Assembly (NCBI GenBank): GCA_946187475.1
Contig: CAMHRJ010000054.1
Coordinates: 1 to 10,365 of the forward strand
Direction: 5' to 3'
DNA length: 10,365 nucleotides
Source: an uncultured Clostridia bacterium
GTDB taxonomy: Bacteria > Bacillota > Clostridia > Oscillospirales > Oscillospiraceae
Each line of letters opens with the position of its first letter. Within the stretch, counting starts at the first letter, position 1. Under the pieces are notes generated by a model. It searched no databases. It was not told where the DNA came from and worked only from the letters and a program-made list of their open reading frames with translations. The position numbers were made by a program, and so were the translations under genes. Positions 1 through 5,913 of this stretch are shown here, one piece after another.

Positions 1-629
1 GCCAGGCTCCCTTCGGCGGCGCGGACCGTCTGATCGGCACCAACCCCATCATCCTGGGCTGCCCCACCACCAACCCCGAGCGTCCCATCGTCATCGACGT
101 CTCCACTTCCGGCGTGGCCATCGGCAAGGTCCAGGCCTATCGCCGTGAGAACAAGCAGATGCCCGAAGGCTGGGCCAACGACTACGACGGCAACCCCACC
201 ACCGACCCCAACGTGGCCTACTGCGTCCGTCCCATGGGCGACCACAAGGGTTACGGCCTGGCCGTGTTCGTCGACATGTTCGGCGGCGTCCTCTCCGACG
301 CCCTCACCAGCCCCGAGATCCCCTTCGTCGAGGACATGCGTCCCGAGGAGACCGGCTTCGCCGTCATCCTGCTGGACATCGCCCATTTCATCGACGTGGA
401 CCGCTTCAAAGAGCACTCCTCCCTGTACGCGAAGCTCATCAAGAACAGCCGCACCGCCACCGGCGTGAAGGAGATCTTCATGCCCGGCGAGATCGAGGCG
501 CGTCTGCTGGAAGAGCGCAAGGTCACCGGCGTTGACTTCTCCGACGCGCTGGAAGCCGAGCTCACCGAGCTGGGCCGCAAGTGCGGCGCTCTGAGCGCCG
601 ACGGCGTGCTGGCCGATCTCCTGGCCTGA
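1..629 (+). CDS. Ldh_2-family (malate/L-lactate type) dehydrogenase, C-terminal part
   Basis: The reading frame is open from base 3 to the TGA at 627-629, and the true start lies upstream of the window. An internal GTG at 114 is only a valine codon, because the family-typical block before it is in the same frame: G-TNPI near the start and DVSTSGVAIGK just before and across the GTG. Further matches to the Ldh_2 family are the PEGW...DGNPTTDP segment and the MGDHKGYGLA motif, which is part of the nicotinamide-cofactor and substrate site. Members of this family are soluble homodimeric NAD(P)H-dependent enzymes that interconvert 2-hydroxy and 2-oxo acids such as malate, lactate, ureidoglycolate, sulfolactate or diketogulonate. 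The exact substrate cannot be told from this fragment. A terminator follows at once, so the gene ends its own transcription unit, although its neighbour is also a 2-hydroxy acid dehydrogenase. The family call is confident and the substrate is open. Confidence 0.88.
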   Translation, partial: QAPFGGADRLIGTNPIILGCPTTNPERPIVIDVSTSGVAIGKVQAYRRENKQMPEGWANDYDGNPTTDPNVAYCVRPMGDHKGYGLAVFVDMFGGVLSDALTSPEIPFVEDMRPEETGFAVILLDIAHFIDVDRFKEHSSLYAKLIKNSRTATGVKEIFMPGEIEARLLEERKVTGVDFSDALEAELTELGRKCGALSADGVLADLLA

Positions 630-645
630 TTTCATAACCAACGCC

Positions 646-680
646 CCGGGCTGTGAAGCGCATTCACAGCCCGGATTTTC
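646..680 (+). terminator. Rho-independent terminator after the Ldh_2 gene
   Basis: There is a perfect 12-bp stem, 646-657 paired with 663-674 (CCGGGCTGTGAA and its complement), with a five-base loop and then ATTTTC. It lies 16 bases after the stop codon and ends only about 10 bases before the next -35 box, so it insulates the dehydrogenase from the downstream operon. Confidence 0.85.
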
Positions 681-690
681 TGCCGGACGA

Positions 691-719
691 TTGACACGGC
701 ACAATGCGGAATTTATAAT
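691..719 (+). promoter_or_regulatory. Consensus sigma-A promoter of the glcD-etfBA operon
   Basis: A perfect -35 TTGACA at 691-696 and a perfect -10 TATAAT at 714-719 are separated by the ideal 17 bases. Transcription would begin near 726, giving a leader of about 35 nt before the glcD start. A TTG-initiated in-frame extension of the gene would begin exactly on the -35 box, so that longer start is not credible. A full-consensus promoter suggests high basal expression. No clear operator palindrome is visible between it and the ribosome site. Confidence 0.9.
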
Positions 720-759
720 GATTCCAAAGCGCCAAAATTTGCGAACAGGAGGAACTTGC

Positions 760-2193
760 ATGGCAAATTACAACAAGATCACGCCCGAGATTGCCGAGCA
801 GCTGAAGGCTGTGGTCGGCGAGCGGCGTTTCGCCGCGGGCGAGGAAGTTGACCCCAACTACAGCCACGACGAAATGCCCATCTACGGCAGCTACTACCCG
901 GAGGTCACCGTGGATGTGGAGTCTACGGAAGAGGTCTCCAAGATCATGAAGATCTGCAACGACAACAAGATCCCCGTCACCTGCCGCGGTGCCGGCACCG
1001 GCCTCGTGGGCGGCTGTGTGCCTCTGGCCGGTGGCGTGGTGCTCTGCACCAAGCGCATGAACAAGATTCTGCACTATGACATGGACAACCTGGTGGTGCG
1101 CATCCAGCCCGGCGTGCTGCTGAAGGACCTGGCGGCGGACGCTCTGACCCACGGTCTGATGTATCCCCCCGATCCCGGCGAGAAGACCGCCACCGTGGGC
1201 GGCAACATCTCCACCAACGCCGGCGGCATGCGCGCCGTGAAGTACGGCGTCACCCGGGACTACGTCCTGGCCCTCACCGTGGTGCTGGCCGACGGCCGCA
1301 TCATCGAGCTGGGCAAGACCGTCTGCAAGACCAGCTCCGGCTACAGCCTGCTGCACCTGATGGTGGGCTCTGAGGGTACCCTGGGCATCATCACCGAGAT
1401 GACCATGAAGCTGATCCCCAACCCGGTCTGCGACGTCAGCTGCCTGGTGCCCTTCCCGGATGTGGACTCCTGCATCAAGTTCGTGCCCCACATCAAGCTG
1501 GCGAATCTGGATCCCCAGTCCATCGAGTTCATGGACGCGGACATCGTCACGTCGTCCTCCGCCTTCACCGGCATCCCCACCTTCCCCGAGCGGGTCAAGG
1601 ACGCCGACGTGGGCGCCTCCCTGCTGGTGACCTTCGTGGGCGCCGACGAGGACGAGCTGGACCAGAAGCTCATCAAGCTGGGCAAGATCGCCGAGGAAGC
1701 CGGCGCTCTGGACGTGCTGGTGGTGGCCACCAGTTCCAACAAGAAGGCCGCCTGGGCCGCACGCAGCAGCTTCCTGACCGCCATTGAGGCGGACACCAAG
1801 CTCCTGGACGAGATGGACGTGGTGGTGCCCGTGGACAAGATTCCCGCCTTCCTGATCTACATCCGCAGTCTGGGCGACGAGGTGGGTCTCACCATCCGCA
1901 ACTTCGGCCACGCCGGCGACGGCAACCTGCACATCTACTGCTGCTCCAACGATCTGGAGCTGGACGAGTTCAAGCGCCGCACCAAGATCGTCATGGACAA
2001 GGCCTATGCCAAGTGCACGGAGCTGGAAGGCCAGGTCTCCGGCGAGCACGCCATCGGCCACGCCAAGATGGAGTACCTGCGCGAGAGCGTGGGCGACGAC
2101 GTCTTCGGCCTCATGGGCGAGATCAAGCGCGTCTTTGACCCGAACTACATCCTCAACCCGGGCAAGGTCTGCGACGCCTCTCTCCGGCAGTGA
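760..2193 (+). CDS. glcD: FAD-linked 2-hydroxy acid (D-lactate/glycolate) dehydrogenase, GlcD/LctD type
   Basis: The product is a 477-residue flavoprotein of the GlcD family. The start is ATG 760, because AGGAGG at 747-752 sits seven bases upstream. The N-terminal PCMH-type FAD-binding domain shows GAGTGLVGG (residues 78-85), PPDPG...TVGGNISTNAGG (136-156) and GSEGTLGI (203-210). The C-terminal FAD-oxidase half carries the substrate-site motif RNFGHAGDGNLH (380-391), GEH-IG (428-433) and NPGK (466-469). The usual GEHGIG reads GEHAIG here. Length is normal for the family, and there is no signal peptide or membrane segment, so it is cytosolic. It oxidises a 2-hydroxy acid, most likely D-lactate, to the 2-oxo acid and hands electrons to an electron-transfer flavoprotein. 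The two Etf genes follow after 17 bases in the same operon, as in Etf-dependent lactate dehydrogenase complexes (LctBCD of Acetobacterium). Glycolate or 2-hydroxyglutarate are possible alternative substrates. Confidence 0.9.
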   Translation: MANYNKITPEIAEQLKAVVGERRFAAGEEVDPNYSHDEMPIYGSYYPEVTVDVESTEEVSKIMKICNDNKIPVTCRGAGTGLVGGCVPLAGGVVLCTKRMNKILHYDMDNLVVRIQPGVLLKDLAADALTHGLMYPPDPGEKTATVGGNISTNAGGMRAVKYGVTRDYVLALTVVLADGRIIELGKTVCKTSSGYSLLHLMVGSEGTLGIITEMTMKLIPNPVCDVSCLVPFPDVDSCIKFVPHIKLANLDPQSIEFMDADIVTSSSAFTGIPTFPERVKDADVGASLLVTFVGADEDELDQKLIKLGKIAEEAGALDVLVVATSSNKKAAWAARSSFLTAIEADTKLLDEMDVVVPVDKIPAFLIYIRSLGDEVGLTIRNFGHAGDGNLHIYCCSNDLELDEFKRRTKIVMDKAYAKCTELEGQVSGEHAIGHAKMEYLRESVGDDVFGLMGEIKRVFDPNYILNPGKVCDASLRQ

Positions 2194-2210
2194 GAAGAAA
2201 GGAGAACGAC

Positions 2211-3005
2211 ATGCTGAAAATCCTCGTTTGTGTCAAGCAGATTCCGGACGTTGACCTGGTGAAGATGGACCCCGAAACCGGCAACCTCGTCCGCGCCGGC
2301 GTTCCCACGCTGACGAACCCCCTGGACCTGAACGCCCTGGAGGCCGCCGTCCAGACCAAGGAAAAATACGGCGGTGAGGTCACCCTCATCACCATGGGTC
2401 CGCCCATGGCGGAGAGCACCCTGCGGGAGTGCCTGGCCGTCGGCGGCGACGACGCCATTCTGATCTCCGGCCGGCCCTTCGGCGGCGCCGACACCCTCTC
2501 TACCAGCTATTCCATCGTGAAGGCCTCGGAGATGAAGGGCAAGTTCGACCTGATCTTCTGCGGCAAGGAGTCTCTGGACGGCGCCACCGGCCAGATGGCC
2601 TCCCAGCTGGCGGAGCGCTTCGACGCGTCCCAGATCTCCTGCTGCTACAGCATTGAGAACGTGGCCGACGGCAAGATCCGCGCCGTCCGCGCGCTGGAGG
2701 ACGGCAAGGAGACCGTGGAGGCCACGCTTCCCTGCCTCATCACCGTGGAGAAGGACAACTTCTACGGCCGTCTGCCCAATCTGGAGGCCTATCTCGGCTC
2801 CAAGAAGGCGGAGATCACCACCTACACCGAAAACGACATCGACGGTCTGGATCTGAACAAGATCGGCGTGCCCGGCTCCGGGACCATCGTCCCGAAGATC
2901 TATCCGCCCGAGCTGCCGGAGCCCGGCCAGATCATCAACACCGGCAGCGCCAAGTCCGACGCCCAGCGTCTGGTAGAGCTGCTGGCGGAAAAGGGTTCGA
3001 TTTAA
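2211..3005 (+). CDS. etfB: Electron transfer flavoprotein beta subunit
   Basis: The product is 264 residues. The start is ATG 2211, with AAAGGAG at 2198-2204 six bases upstream; a GTG at 2190 overlaps the glcD stop and has no ribosome site. The family signature is clear from the N-terminus: KILVCVKQIPD (3-13), DPETGNLVRAGVP (20-32), NPLDLNALEAA (36-46), TMGPP (61-65), GGADTLSTSY (91-100) and CGKESLDGATGQ (117-128). These are the nucleotide/FAD-binding segments of EtfB. The DPETG-L-R-GVP and NP-DLNALE form is typical of Etfs in fermentative anaerobes, where the beta subunit can hold FAD and take part in electron bifurcation. The common DGDT motif reads DGAT here. It forms a heterodimer with EtfA, encoded ten bases downstream, and probably takes electrons from the preceding GlcD-like enzyme, since no acyl-CoA dehydrogenase gene is adjacent. 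Confidence 0.95.
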   Translation: MLKILVCVKQIPDVDLVKMDPETGNLVRAGVPTLTNPLDLNALEAAVQTKEKYGGEVTLITMGPPMAESTLRECLAVGGDDAILISGRPFGGADTLSTSYSIVKASEMKGKFDLIFCGKESLDGATGQMASQLAERFDASQISCCYSIENVADGKIRAVRALEDGKETVEATLPCLITVEKDNFYGRLPNLEAYLGSKKAEITTYTENDIDGLDLNKIGVPGSGTIVPKIYPPELPEPGQIINTGSAKSDAQRLVELLAEKGSI

Positions 3006-3015
3006 GGAGGGCGAC

Positions 3016-4023
3016 ATGATGCAGAAATCTGATTACAAAAACATGTGGGTCTACATCGAGCACGACGGGAAGACCGCCGCGCCCGTGGGCCTGGAGCTCT
3101 GCTGCGAGCTGAGAAAGCTCTGCGACACCACCGGCGACAAGCTCTACGCCGTCATCATCGGGGACCTGCCCCATGAAGAGGTGGACAAGGTGCGCGAGTG
3201 CGCCGTGGACGGCATCATCTACGTCAGCGGCACCGGCTATGACTACTTCAACACCGACGCCTACGCCAACGCCTTCACCGTCCTCTCCAGAAAGTACAAC
3301 CCCTCCGCCATCTTCGTGGGCGGCACCATCAACGGCCGCGACTTCGCGCCCCGGTTCGCCGTCCAGCTGGACACCGGCTGCACCTCCGACGCCATGGAGC
3401 TGGAGTATGACCCCGAAACCGGCGACATCCAGTTCATCGAGCCTGCCGTCGGCGGCAAGATCATGGCGGTCATCACCGTTCCGGAGCTCCGTCCCCAGGT
3501 GGGCACCATCCGGCCCGGCACCTTCAAGTACGCCCCCGCTGGCCGCAAGGCGGAGATCGAAGTGATCTGCGAGGAGATCAACTTTGACCCCGAGGCCATC
3601 CGCTGCAAGCACATCGATTTCGTCCCCGACGATCTGGACCCCGAGCTGGACATCGCCAACGCCGACTGCATCGTCTGCGTGGGCAACGGTCTGAAGGACT
3701 CCGAGCATCTGGAGCGCTACCGTGAGCTGGCAAAGCTCCTGGGCGGCAAGATCGGCTGCACCCGTCCCCTGTTTGACCGGGGCATCCTGCCCTACAAGCT
3801 GCAGATCGGCCAGTCCGGCGTCATGGTCAAGACGAAGCTCTACATCAGCTTCGGCGTCTCCGGCGCCGTGAACCACACCGCAGGCGTGGACGCGGACGTC
3901 TTCGTGGCCGTGGACAAGAACCCCGACGCGCAGATCTTCAACTACTGCGACTACGGCATCGTGGGCGACATGGACACCGTCTGCGACGAGCTCATTGAGC
4001 TGCTGAAGGCCCGCCAGAAATAA
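3016..4023 (+). CDS. etfA: Electron transfer flavoprotein alpha subunit
   Basis: The product is 335 residues. AAGGAGG at 3004-3010 overlaps the etfB stop and serves ATG 3016 or the adjacent ATG 3019 (spacing five or eight), so the start is uncertain by one residue. The N-terminal EtfA domain contains GGTINGRDFAPR (102-113) and the PELRPQVGTIRPGTF region (156-170). The C-terminal FAD domain has GCTRPLFDRGILP (247-259), QIGQSG (263-268), SGAVNHTAG (282-290) and NPDAQIF...DYGIVGD (302-318). The usual SGAIQH reads SGAVNH, with the FAD-contacting His287 kept. There is no N-terminal ferredoxin-like [4Fe-4S] extension, unlike the LctC alpha subunit of the Acetobacterium lactate dehydrogenase complex as I recall it. 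With EtfB it carries electrons from the GlcD-like dehydrogenase to the next acceptor. It is the last gene of the operon and a strong terminator follows. Confidence 0.95.
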   Translation: MMQKSDYKNMWVYIEHDGKTAAPVGLELCCELRKLCDTTGDKLYAVIIGDLPHEEVDKVRECAVDGIIYVSGTGYDYFNTDAYANAFTVLSRKYNPSAIFVGGTINGRDFAPRFAVQLDTGCTSDAMELEYDPETGDIQFIEPAVGGKIMAVITVPELRPQVGTIRPGTFKYAPAGRKAEIEVICEEINFDPEAIRCKHIDFVPDDLDPELDIANADCIVCVGNGLKDSEHLERYRELAKLLGGKIGCTRPLFDRGILPYKLQIGQSGVMVKTKLYISFGVSGAVNHTAGVDADVFVAVDKNPDAQIFNYCDYGIVGDMDTVCDELIELLKARQK

Positions 4024-4041
4024 GGCATAACCAAACACAAC

Positions 4042-4087
4042 GTGAGGCGAATTCGGAAGATACTGCGAATTCGCCTCACATTTTTTT
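4042..4087 (+). terminator. Rho-independent terminator after etfA
   Basis: A perfect 14-bp stem, 4042-4055 paired with 4066-4079 (GTGAGGCGAATTCG and its complement), has a ten-base loop and is followed by A and seven T residues at 4081-4087. It lies 18 bases after the etfA stop and marks the end of the glcD-etfBA operon. Confidence 0.92.
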
Positions 4088-4106
4088 GGAATCACGCCGG
4101 ATCGCC

Positions 4107-4131
4107 GGGAGGGTCAAGACCCTCCCCTACG
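4107..4131 (-). repeat. REP-like palindrome module 1
   Basis: Nine-base perfect arms, GGGAGGGTC at 4107-4115 and its complement at 4118-4126, flank a two-base AA centre and are followed by CTACG. Read on the minus strand this is CGTAG, then GGG-N6, two bases, the complementary arm ending in CCC. Modules 2 and 3 have the same plan in the opposite orientation with different arm sequences. It lies just past the etfA terminator in non-coding DNA. Confidence 0.7.
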
Positions 4132-4149
4132 ATTTCTATTTCAGTGCGT

Positions 4150-4174
4150 GTAGGGGCGATTCAAGAATCGCCCG
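4150..4174 (+). repeat. REP-like palindrome module 2
   Basis: GTAG at 4150-4153 is followed by GGGCGATTC (4154-4162), AA, and the exact complement GAATCGCCC (4165-4173), then G. The architecture and the GTAGGGG edge match modules 1 and 3 while the inner six arm bases differ. A short six-base inverted repeat, GTGCGG (4174-4179) with CCGCAC (4189-4194), abuts it. Confidence 0.7.
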
Positions 4175-4207
4175 TGCGGAATCCACCACCGCACCAAATC
4201 CATGCTC

Positions 4208-4232
4208 GTAGGGGAGGGGCTTGCCCCTCCCG
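4208..4232 (+). repeat. REP-like palindrome module 3
   Basis: GTAG at 4208-4211 is followed by GGGAGGGGC (4212-4220), TT, and the exact complement GCCCCTCCC (4223-4231), then G. This is the third copy of the GTAG + 9-2-9 palindrome plan within about 125 bases. It has no terminator-like T-tract. Confidence 0.7.
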
Positions 4233-4256
4233 CGTTCTCCTCCCACCGTTTTTCTC

Positions 4257-4285
4257 TTGCTTTTTCTTGACCGGGATGGTACACT
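4257..4285 (+). promoter_or_regulatory. Candidate promoter of the LRR-SLH gene
   Basis: TTGCTT at 4257-4262 and TACACT at 4280-4285 are 17 bases apart, and the -10 box is preceded by TGG (4277-4279), an extended -10 motif. The -35 is weak. The predicted start, near 4292, falls one base before the outer stem of the leader hairpin, which supports the call. A nearby TTGACC at 4267 has no matching -10 at the right distance. Confidence 0.5.
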
Positions 4286-4291
4286 CAAATT

Positions 4292-4476
4292 GCCACACGA
4301 ACCGAATATGTTTGCAAATTCGAGAATGTGTTTTTACCTCGGTAAAAACGCACTCTCAATTCGTGCATTCTTCGGATTTGCAAGAAGGTTTGTGTGGCGC
4401 AAACGGAGTTGCGTTTTTCGTGCGCAGCTTCGGCTGCGCACTTTTTGTTTTTCAGAGAAAAGAAAGGAAACTGCAA
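4292..4476 (+). promoter_or_regulatory. Structured 5' leader with probable transcription attenuator
   Basis: This leader before the LRR-SLH gene folds into a long imperfect hairpin. The outer stem pairs 4293-4303 with 4387-4397 (11 pairs, one G-U). The middle stem pairs 4312-4323 with 4372-4383 (12 pairs, one G-U) and, after a bulged T4371, 4324-4328 with 4366-4370. The inner hairpin pairs 4330-4338 with 4341-4349. A small hairpin (4398-4402 with 4409-4413) followed by five T and then a strong UUCG-loop terminator (4420-4452) come next, only 24 bases before the start codon. Alternative pairings exist: the inner 3' arm AAAAACGCA (4344-4352) is complementary to TGCGTTTTT (4410-4418). I recognise no known riboswitch class. 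It could be a regulated leader, a small RNA that sometimes reads through, or a palindromic element that landed upstream of the gene. Confidence 0.6.
4420..4452 (+). terminator. Intrinsic terminator inside the LRR-SLH leader
   Basis: A perfect nine-base-pair stem, GTGCGCAGC (4420-4428) with its complement (4433-4441), is closed by a stable TTCG tetraloop and followed by TTTTTGTTTTT. It sits upstream of the AAAGGA ribosome site (4463-4468), with no room for another promoter before the gene. Transcription of the LRR-SLH gene must therefore read through it. Confidence 0.85.
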
Positions 4477-5805
4477 ATGAAAAAACGAATGTTGGTTCTG
4501 GTGTTGGCGCTGGTGATGGTGCTGTCGCTGCTGCCTTTCGGTGCAAGCGCGGCGGAGATCGTGGACAGTGGTAAGTGCGGTAAAAACGTCACCTGGACAC
4601 TGGACAGCAACGGCCTCGTGACCATCAGCGGAACAGGCGCAATGGCAGATTATGATGCTTATGATATGACAGAGTATAGGCATAATGGCGTTGTTTCTCC
4701 GTTTATGTACGCAGAGGATATTTATGATGTTGTGATTCAAGATGGTGTAACGAGTGTTGGAGAAAAGGCGTTTAAAGGCTGCAGACTTCTCATGGGCGTG
4801 ACAATACCGGATAGCGTGACGAGCATTGGACTAGACGCCTTCTTTGGTACTGAGTTGAGCAGCTTGGAACTCCCGGATAGTGTAACAAGTATCGGACCGG
4901 GGGCTTTCGATGGTTGCGATTTTTCGGACGTTACGATCCCGAAAAGTGTGACGAGCATTGGAGCCGCCGCATTCAGCGAAAACCACAACCTGCAAAGTGT
5001 AACGATTCTGGGAAACGTGACAACCATTGAGTATAACACTTTCAGCTATTGTACTAGTCTTCAAACAGTGTCCATTCCGTCAACAGTAACGAAAATCGGT
5101 GAGAATGCATTTCTCGAAACCCATGTAAAAGATGTTTATTTCGACGGTACGGAAGAACAATGGGAGAATGTGCGTATCGAATATGGAAATGATCGACTGC
5201 TCTATGCAACTGTTCATTATGCGGATGTTGCCGAGCAGACAACACCGCCGGAACCCAGCAAGCCCACCACCAAAAGCCCCTTCAAGGACGTGAAGAAGGA
5301 TGCGTATTATTTCGATTCTGTCCTCTGGGCCGTGAATCACGACCCTGTGGTGACTGCCGGCACCAGCGCGACCACGTTCTCCCCCAACAATGATTGCACC
5401 CGCGCCCAGATGGTGACCTTCCTCTGGCGCGCCGCCGGAGAGCCGAAGCCCGCCAGCACCAAGAACCCCTTCAAGGATGTGAAGAAAGGCGCCTATTACT
5501 ACGACGCTGTTCTCTGGGCAGTAGGCGAGGGCATCACGGCGGGCACCAGCGAGAACACCTTCAGCCCGGACGACACCGTCATCCGTGGTCAGACGGTCAC
5601 TTTCCTGTGGCGCATGGCGGACCAGCCCACGGTGAAGGCCAAGAATCCCTTCAAGGATGTGAAGAGCAGCGCCTATTATTATGACGCTGTCCTCTGGGCG
5701 GTAAAGAATAACATCACCGCCGGAACGTCCGCGAACGCCTTCTCGCCCAATGATTCCTGCACAAGAGCGCAGATCGTAACCTTCCTCTATCGCGATCTGG
5801 GATAA
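4477..5805 (+). CDS. Secreted BspA-like leucine-rich repeat protein with three SLH domains
   Basis: The product is 442 residues. The start is ATG 4477, with AAAGGA at 4463-4468 eight bases upstream. The frame stays open back to 4042, but that stretch runs through two terminators and is not coding. Residues 1-25 form a signal peptide (KKR, hydrophobic core, ASA cleavage site). Residues 31-58 match the N-terminal block common in BspA-like proteins (CGKNVTWTLDSNG...ISGTGAM). Residues 82-215 hold about five to six LRR_5 repeats of the form VTIPDSVTSIG--AF--C. A post-LRR segment (YFDGTEEQW, 221-229) and a TPPEPSKPTT linker follow. Three SLH domains begin near 267, 330 and 390, each starting PFKDVK and ending in an R-Q-VTFL(W/Y)R motif. 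In SLH2 the usual TRAQ reads IRGQ. SLH domains bind secondary cell-wall polymers, so this is a surface protein, perhaps an adhesin. The LRR part (about 4650-5240) is markedly AT-richer than the SLH part. Confidence 0.9.
   Translation: MKKRMLVLVLALVMVLSLLPFGASAAEIVDSGKCGKNVTWTLDSNGLVTISGTGAMADYDAYDMTEYRHNGVVSPFMYAEDIYDVVIQDGVTSVGEKAFKGCRLLMGVTIPDSVTSIGLDAFFGTELSSLELPDSVTSIGPGAFDGCDFSDVTIPKSVTSIGAAAFSENHNLQSVTILGNVTTIEYNTFSYCTSLQTVSIPSTVTKIGENAFLETHVKDVYFDGTEEQWENVRIEYGNDRLLYATVHYADVAEQTTPPEPSKPTTKSPFKDVKKDAYYFDSVLWAVNHDPVVTAGTSATTFSPNNDCTRAQMVTFLWRAAGEPKPASTKNPFKDVKKGAYYYDAVLWAVGEGITAGTSENTFSPDDTVIRGQTVTFLWRMADQPTVKAKNPFKDVKSSAYYYDAVLWAVKNNITAGTSANAFSPNDSCTRAQIVTFLYRDLG
5461..5700 (+). repeat. 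Direct repeats encoding SLH2 and SLH3
   Basis: The 60 bases starting at 5461 and at 5641 match at 52 positions (counted by eye), giving a 180-base period for the second and third SLH domains. The first SLH (from about 5275) is a more diverged copy. This points to expansion by tandem duplication within the gene. Confidence 0.8.
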
Positions 5806-5817
5806 ACACATACAGCA

Positions 5818-5847
5818 AAAAAGAGCTGCCGACCGGCAGCTCTTTTT
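5818..5847. terminator. Terminator after the LRR-SLH gene
   Basis: The stem AAAAAGAGCTGCC (5818-5830) pairs with its exact complement (5835-5847) around a GACC loop, ending in five T. It begins 13 bases after the stop codon. The A-tract on the 5' side would also give a T-tract on the other strand, but no minus-strand gene ends here. Confidence 0.9.
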
Positions 5848-5849
5848 CC

Positions 5850-5879
5850 TTGACAGGGGCGCGGCGGAGCGGGTATAAC
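5850..5879 (+). promoter_or_regulatory. Promoter of the CoA-transferase gene
   Basis: TTGACA at 5850-5855 and TATAAC at 5874-5879 are separated by 18 bases, which is close to the sigma-A consensus. The -35 box starts three bases after the preceding terminator. Transcription would start near 5886, about 28 bases before the ATG. Confidence 0.8.
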
Positions 5880-5913
5880 AGTAATAACCACACTTTGAAA
5901 AGGACGCAATCCT

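Noticed and set aside
691..759. TTG-initiated extension of glcD
   Set aside because: The TTG is the first base triplet of the perfect -35 box, and the ribosome site AGGAGG points to ATG 760.
664..2061. A 465-codon minus-strand frame opposite glcD
   Set aside because: Its translation is His/Gly/Val/Ala/Asp-rich with no recognisable domain. The plus-strand frame carries all the GlcD motifs.
2935..4095. A 386-codon minus-strand frame opposite etfA
   Set aside because: It begins inside the etfA terminator hairpin and shows only shadow composition. EtfA motifs are clear on the plus strand.
4107..4232. CRISPR array reading of the repeated GTAGGGG palindromes
   Set aside because: The repeats are not identical, differ in orientation and are unevenly spaced, and no cas gene is present.
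4292..4460. T-box or known riboswitch in the LRR leader
   Set aside because: I see no T-box core sequence and no aptamer consensus that I know, and the downstream gene is not biosynthetic or a transporter. It is therefore reported only as an unclassified structured leader.
4042..4476. In-frame upstream extension of the LRR-SLH gene
   Set aside because: The extension covers a terminator, the palindrome array and the attenuator hairpin, and it would hide the signal peptide. ATG 4477 has a ribosome site and is followed at once by a classical signal sequence.
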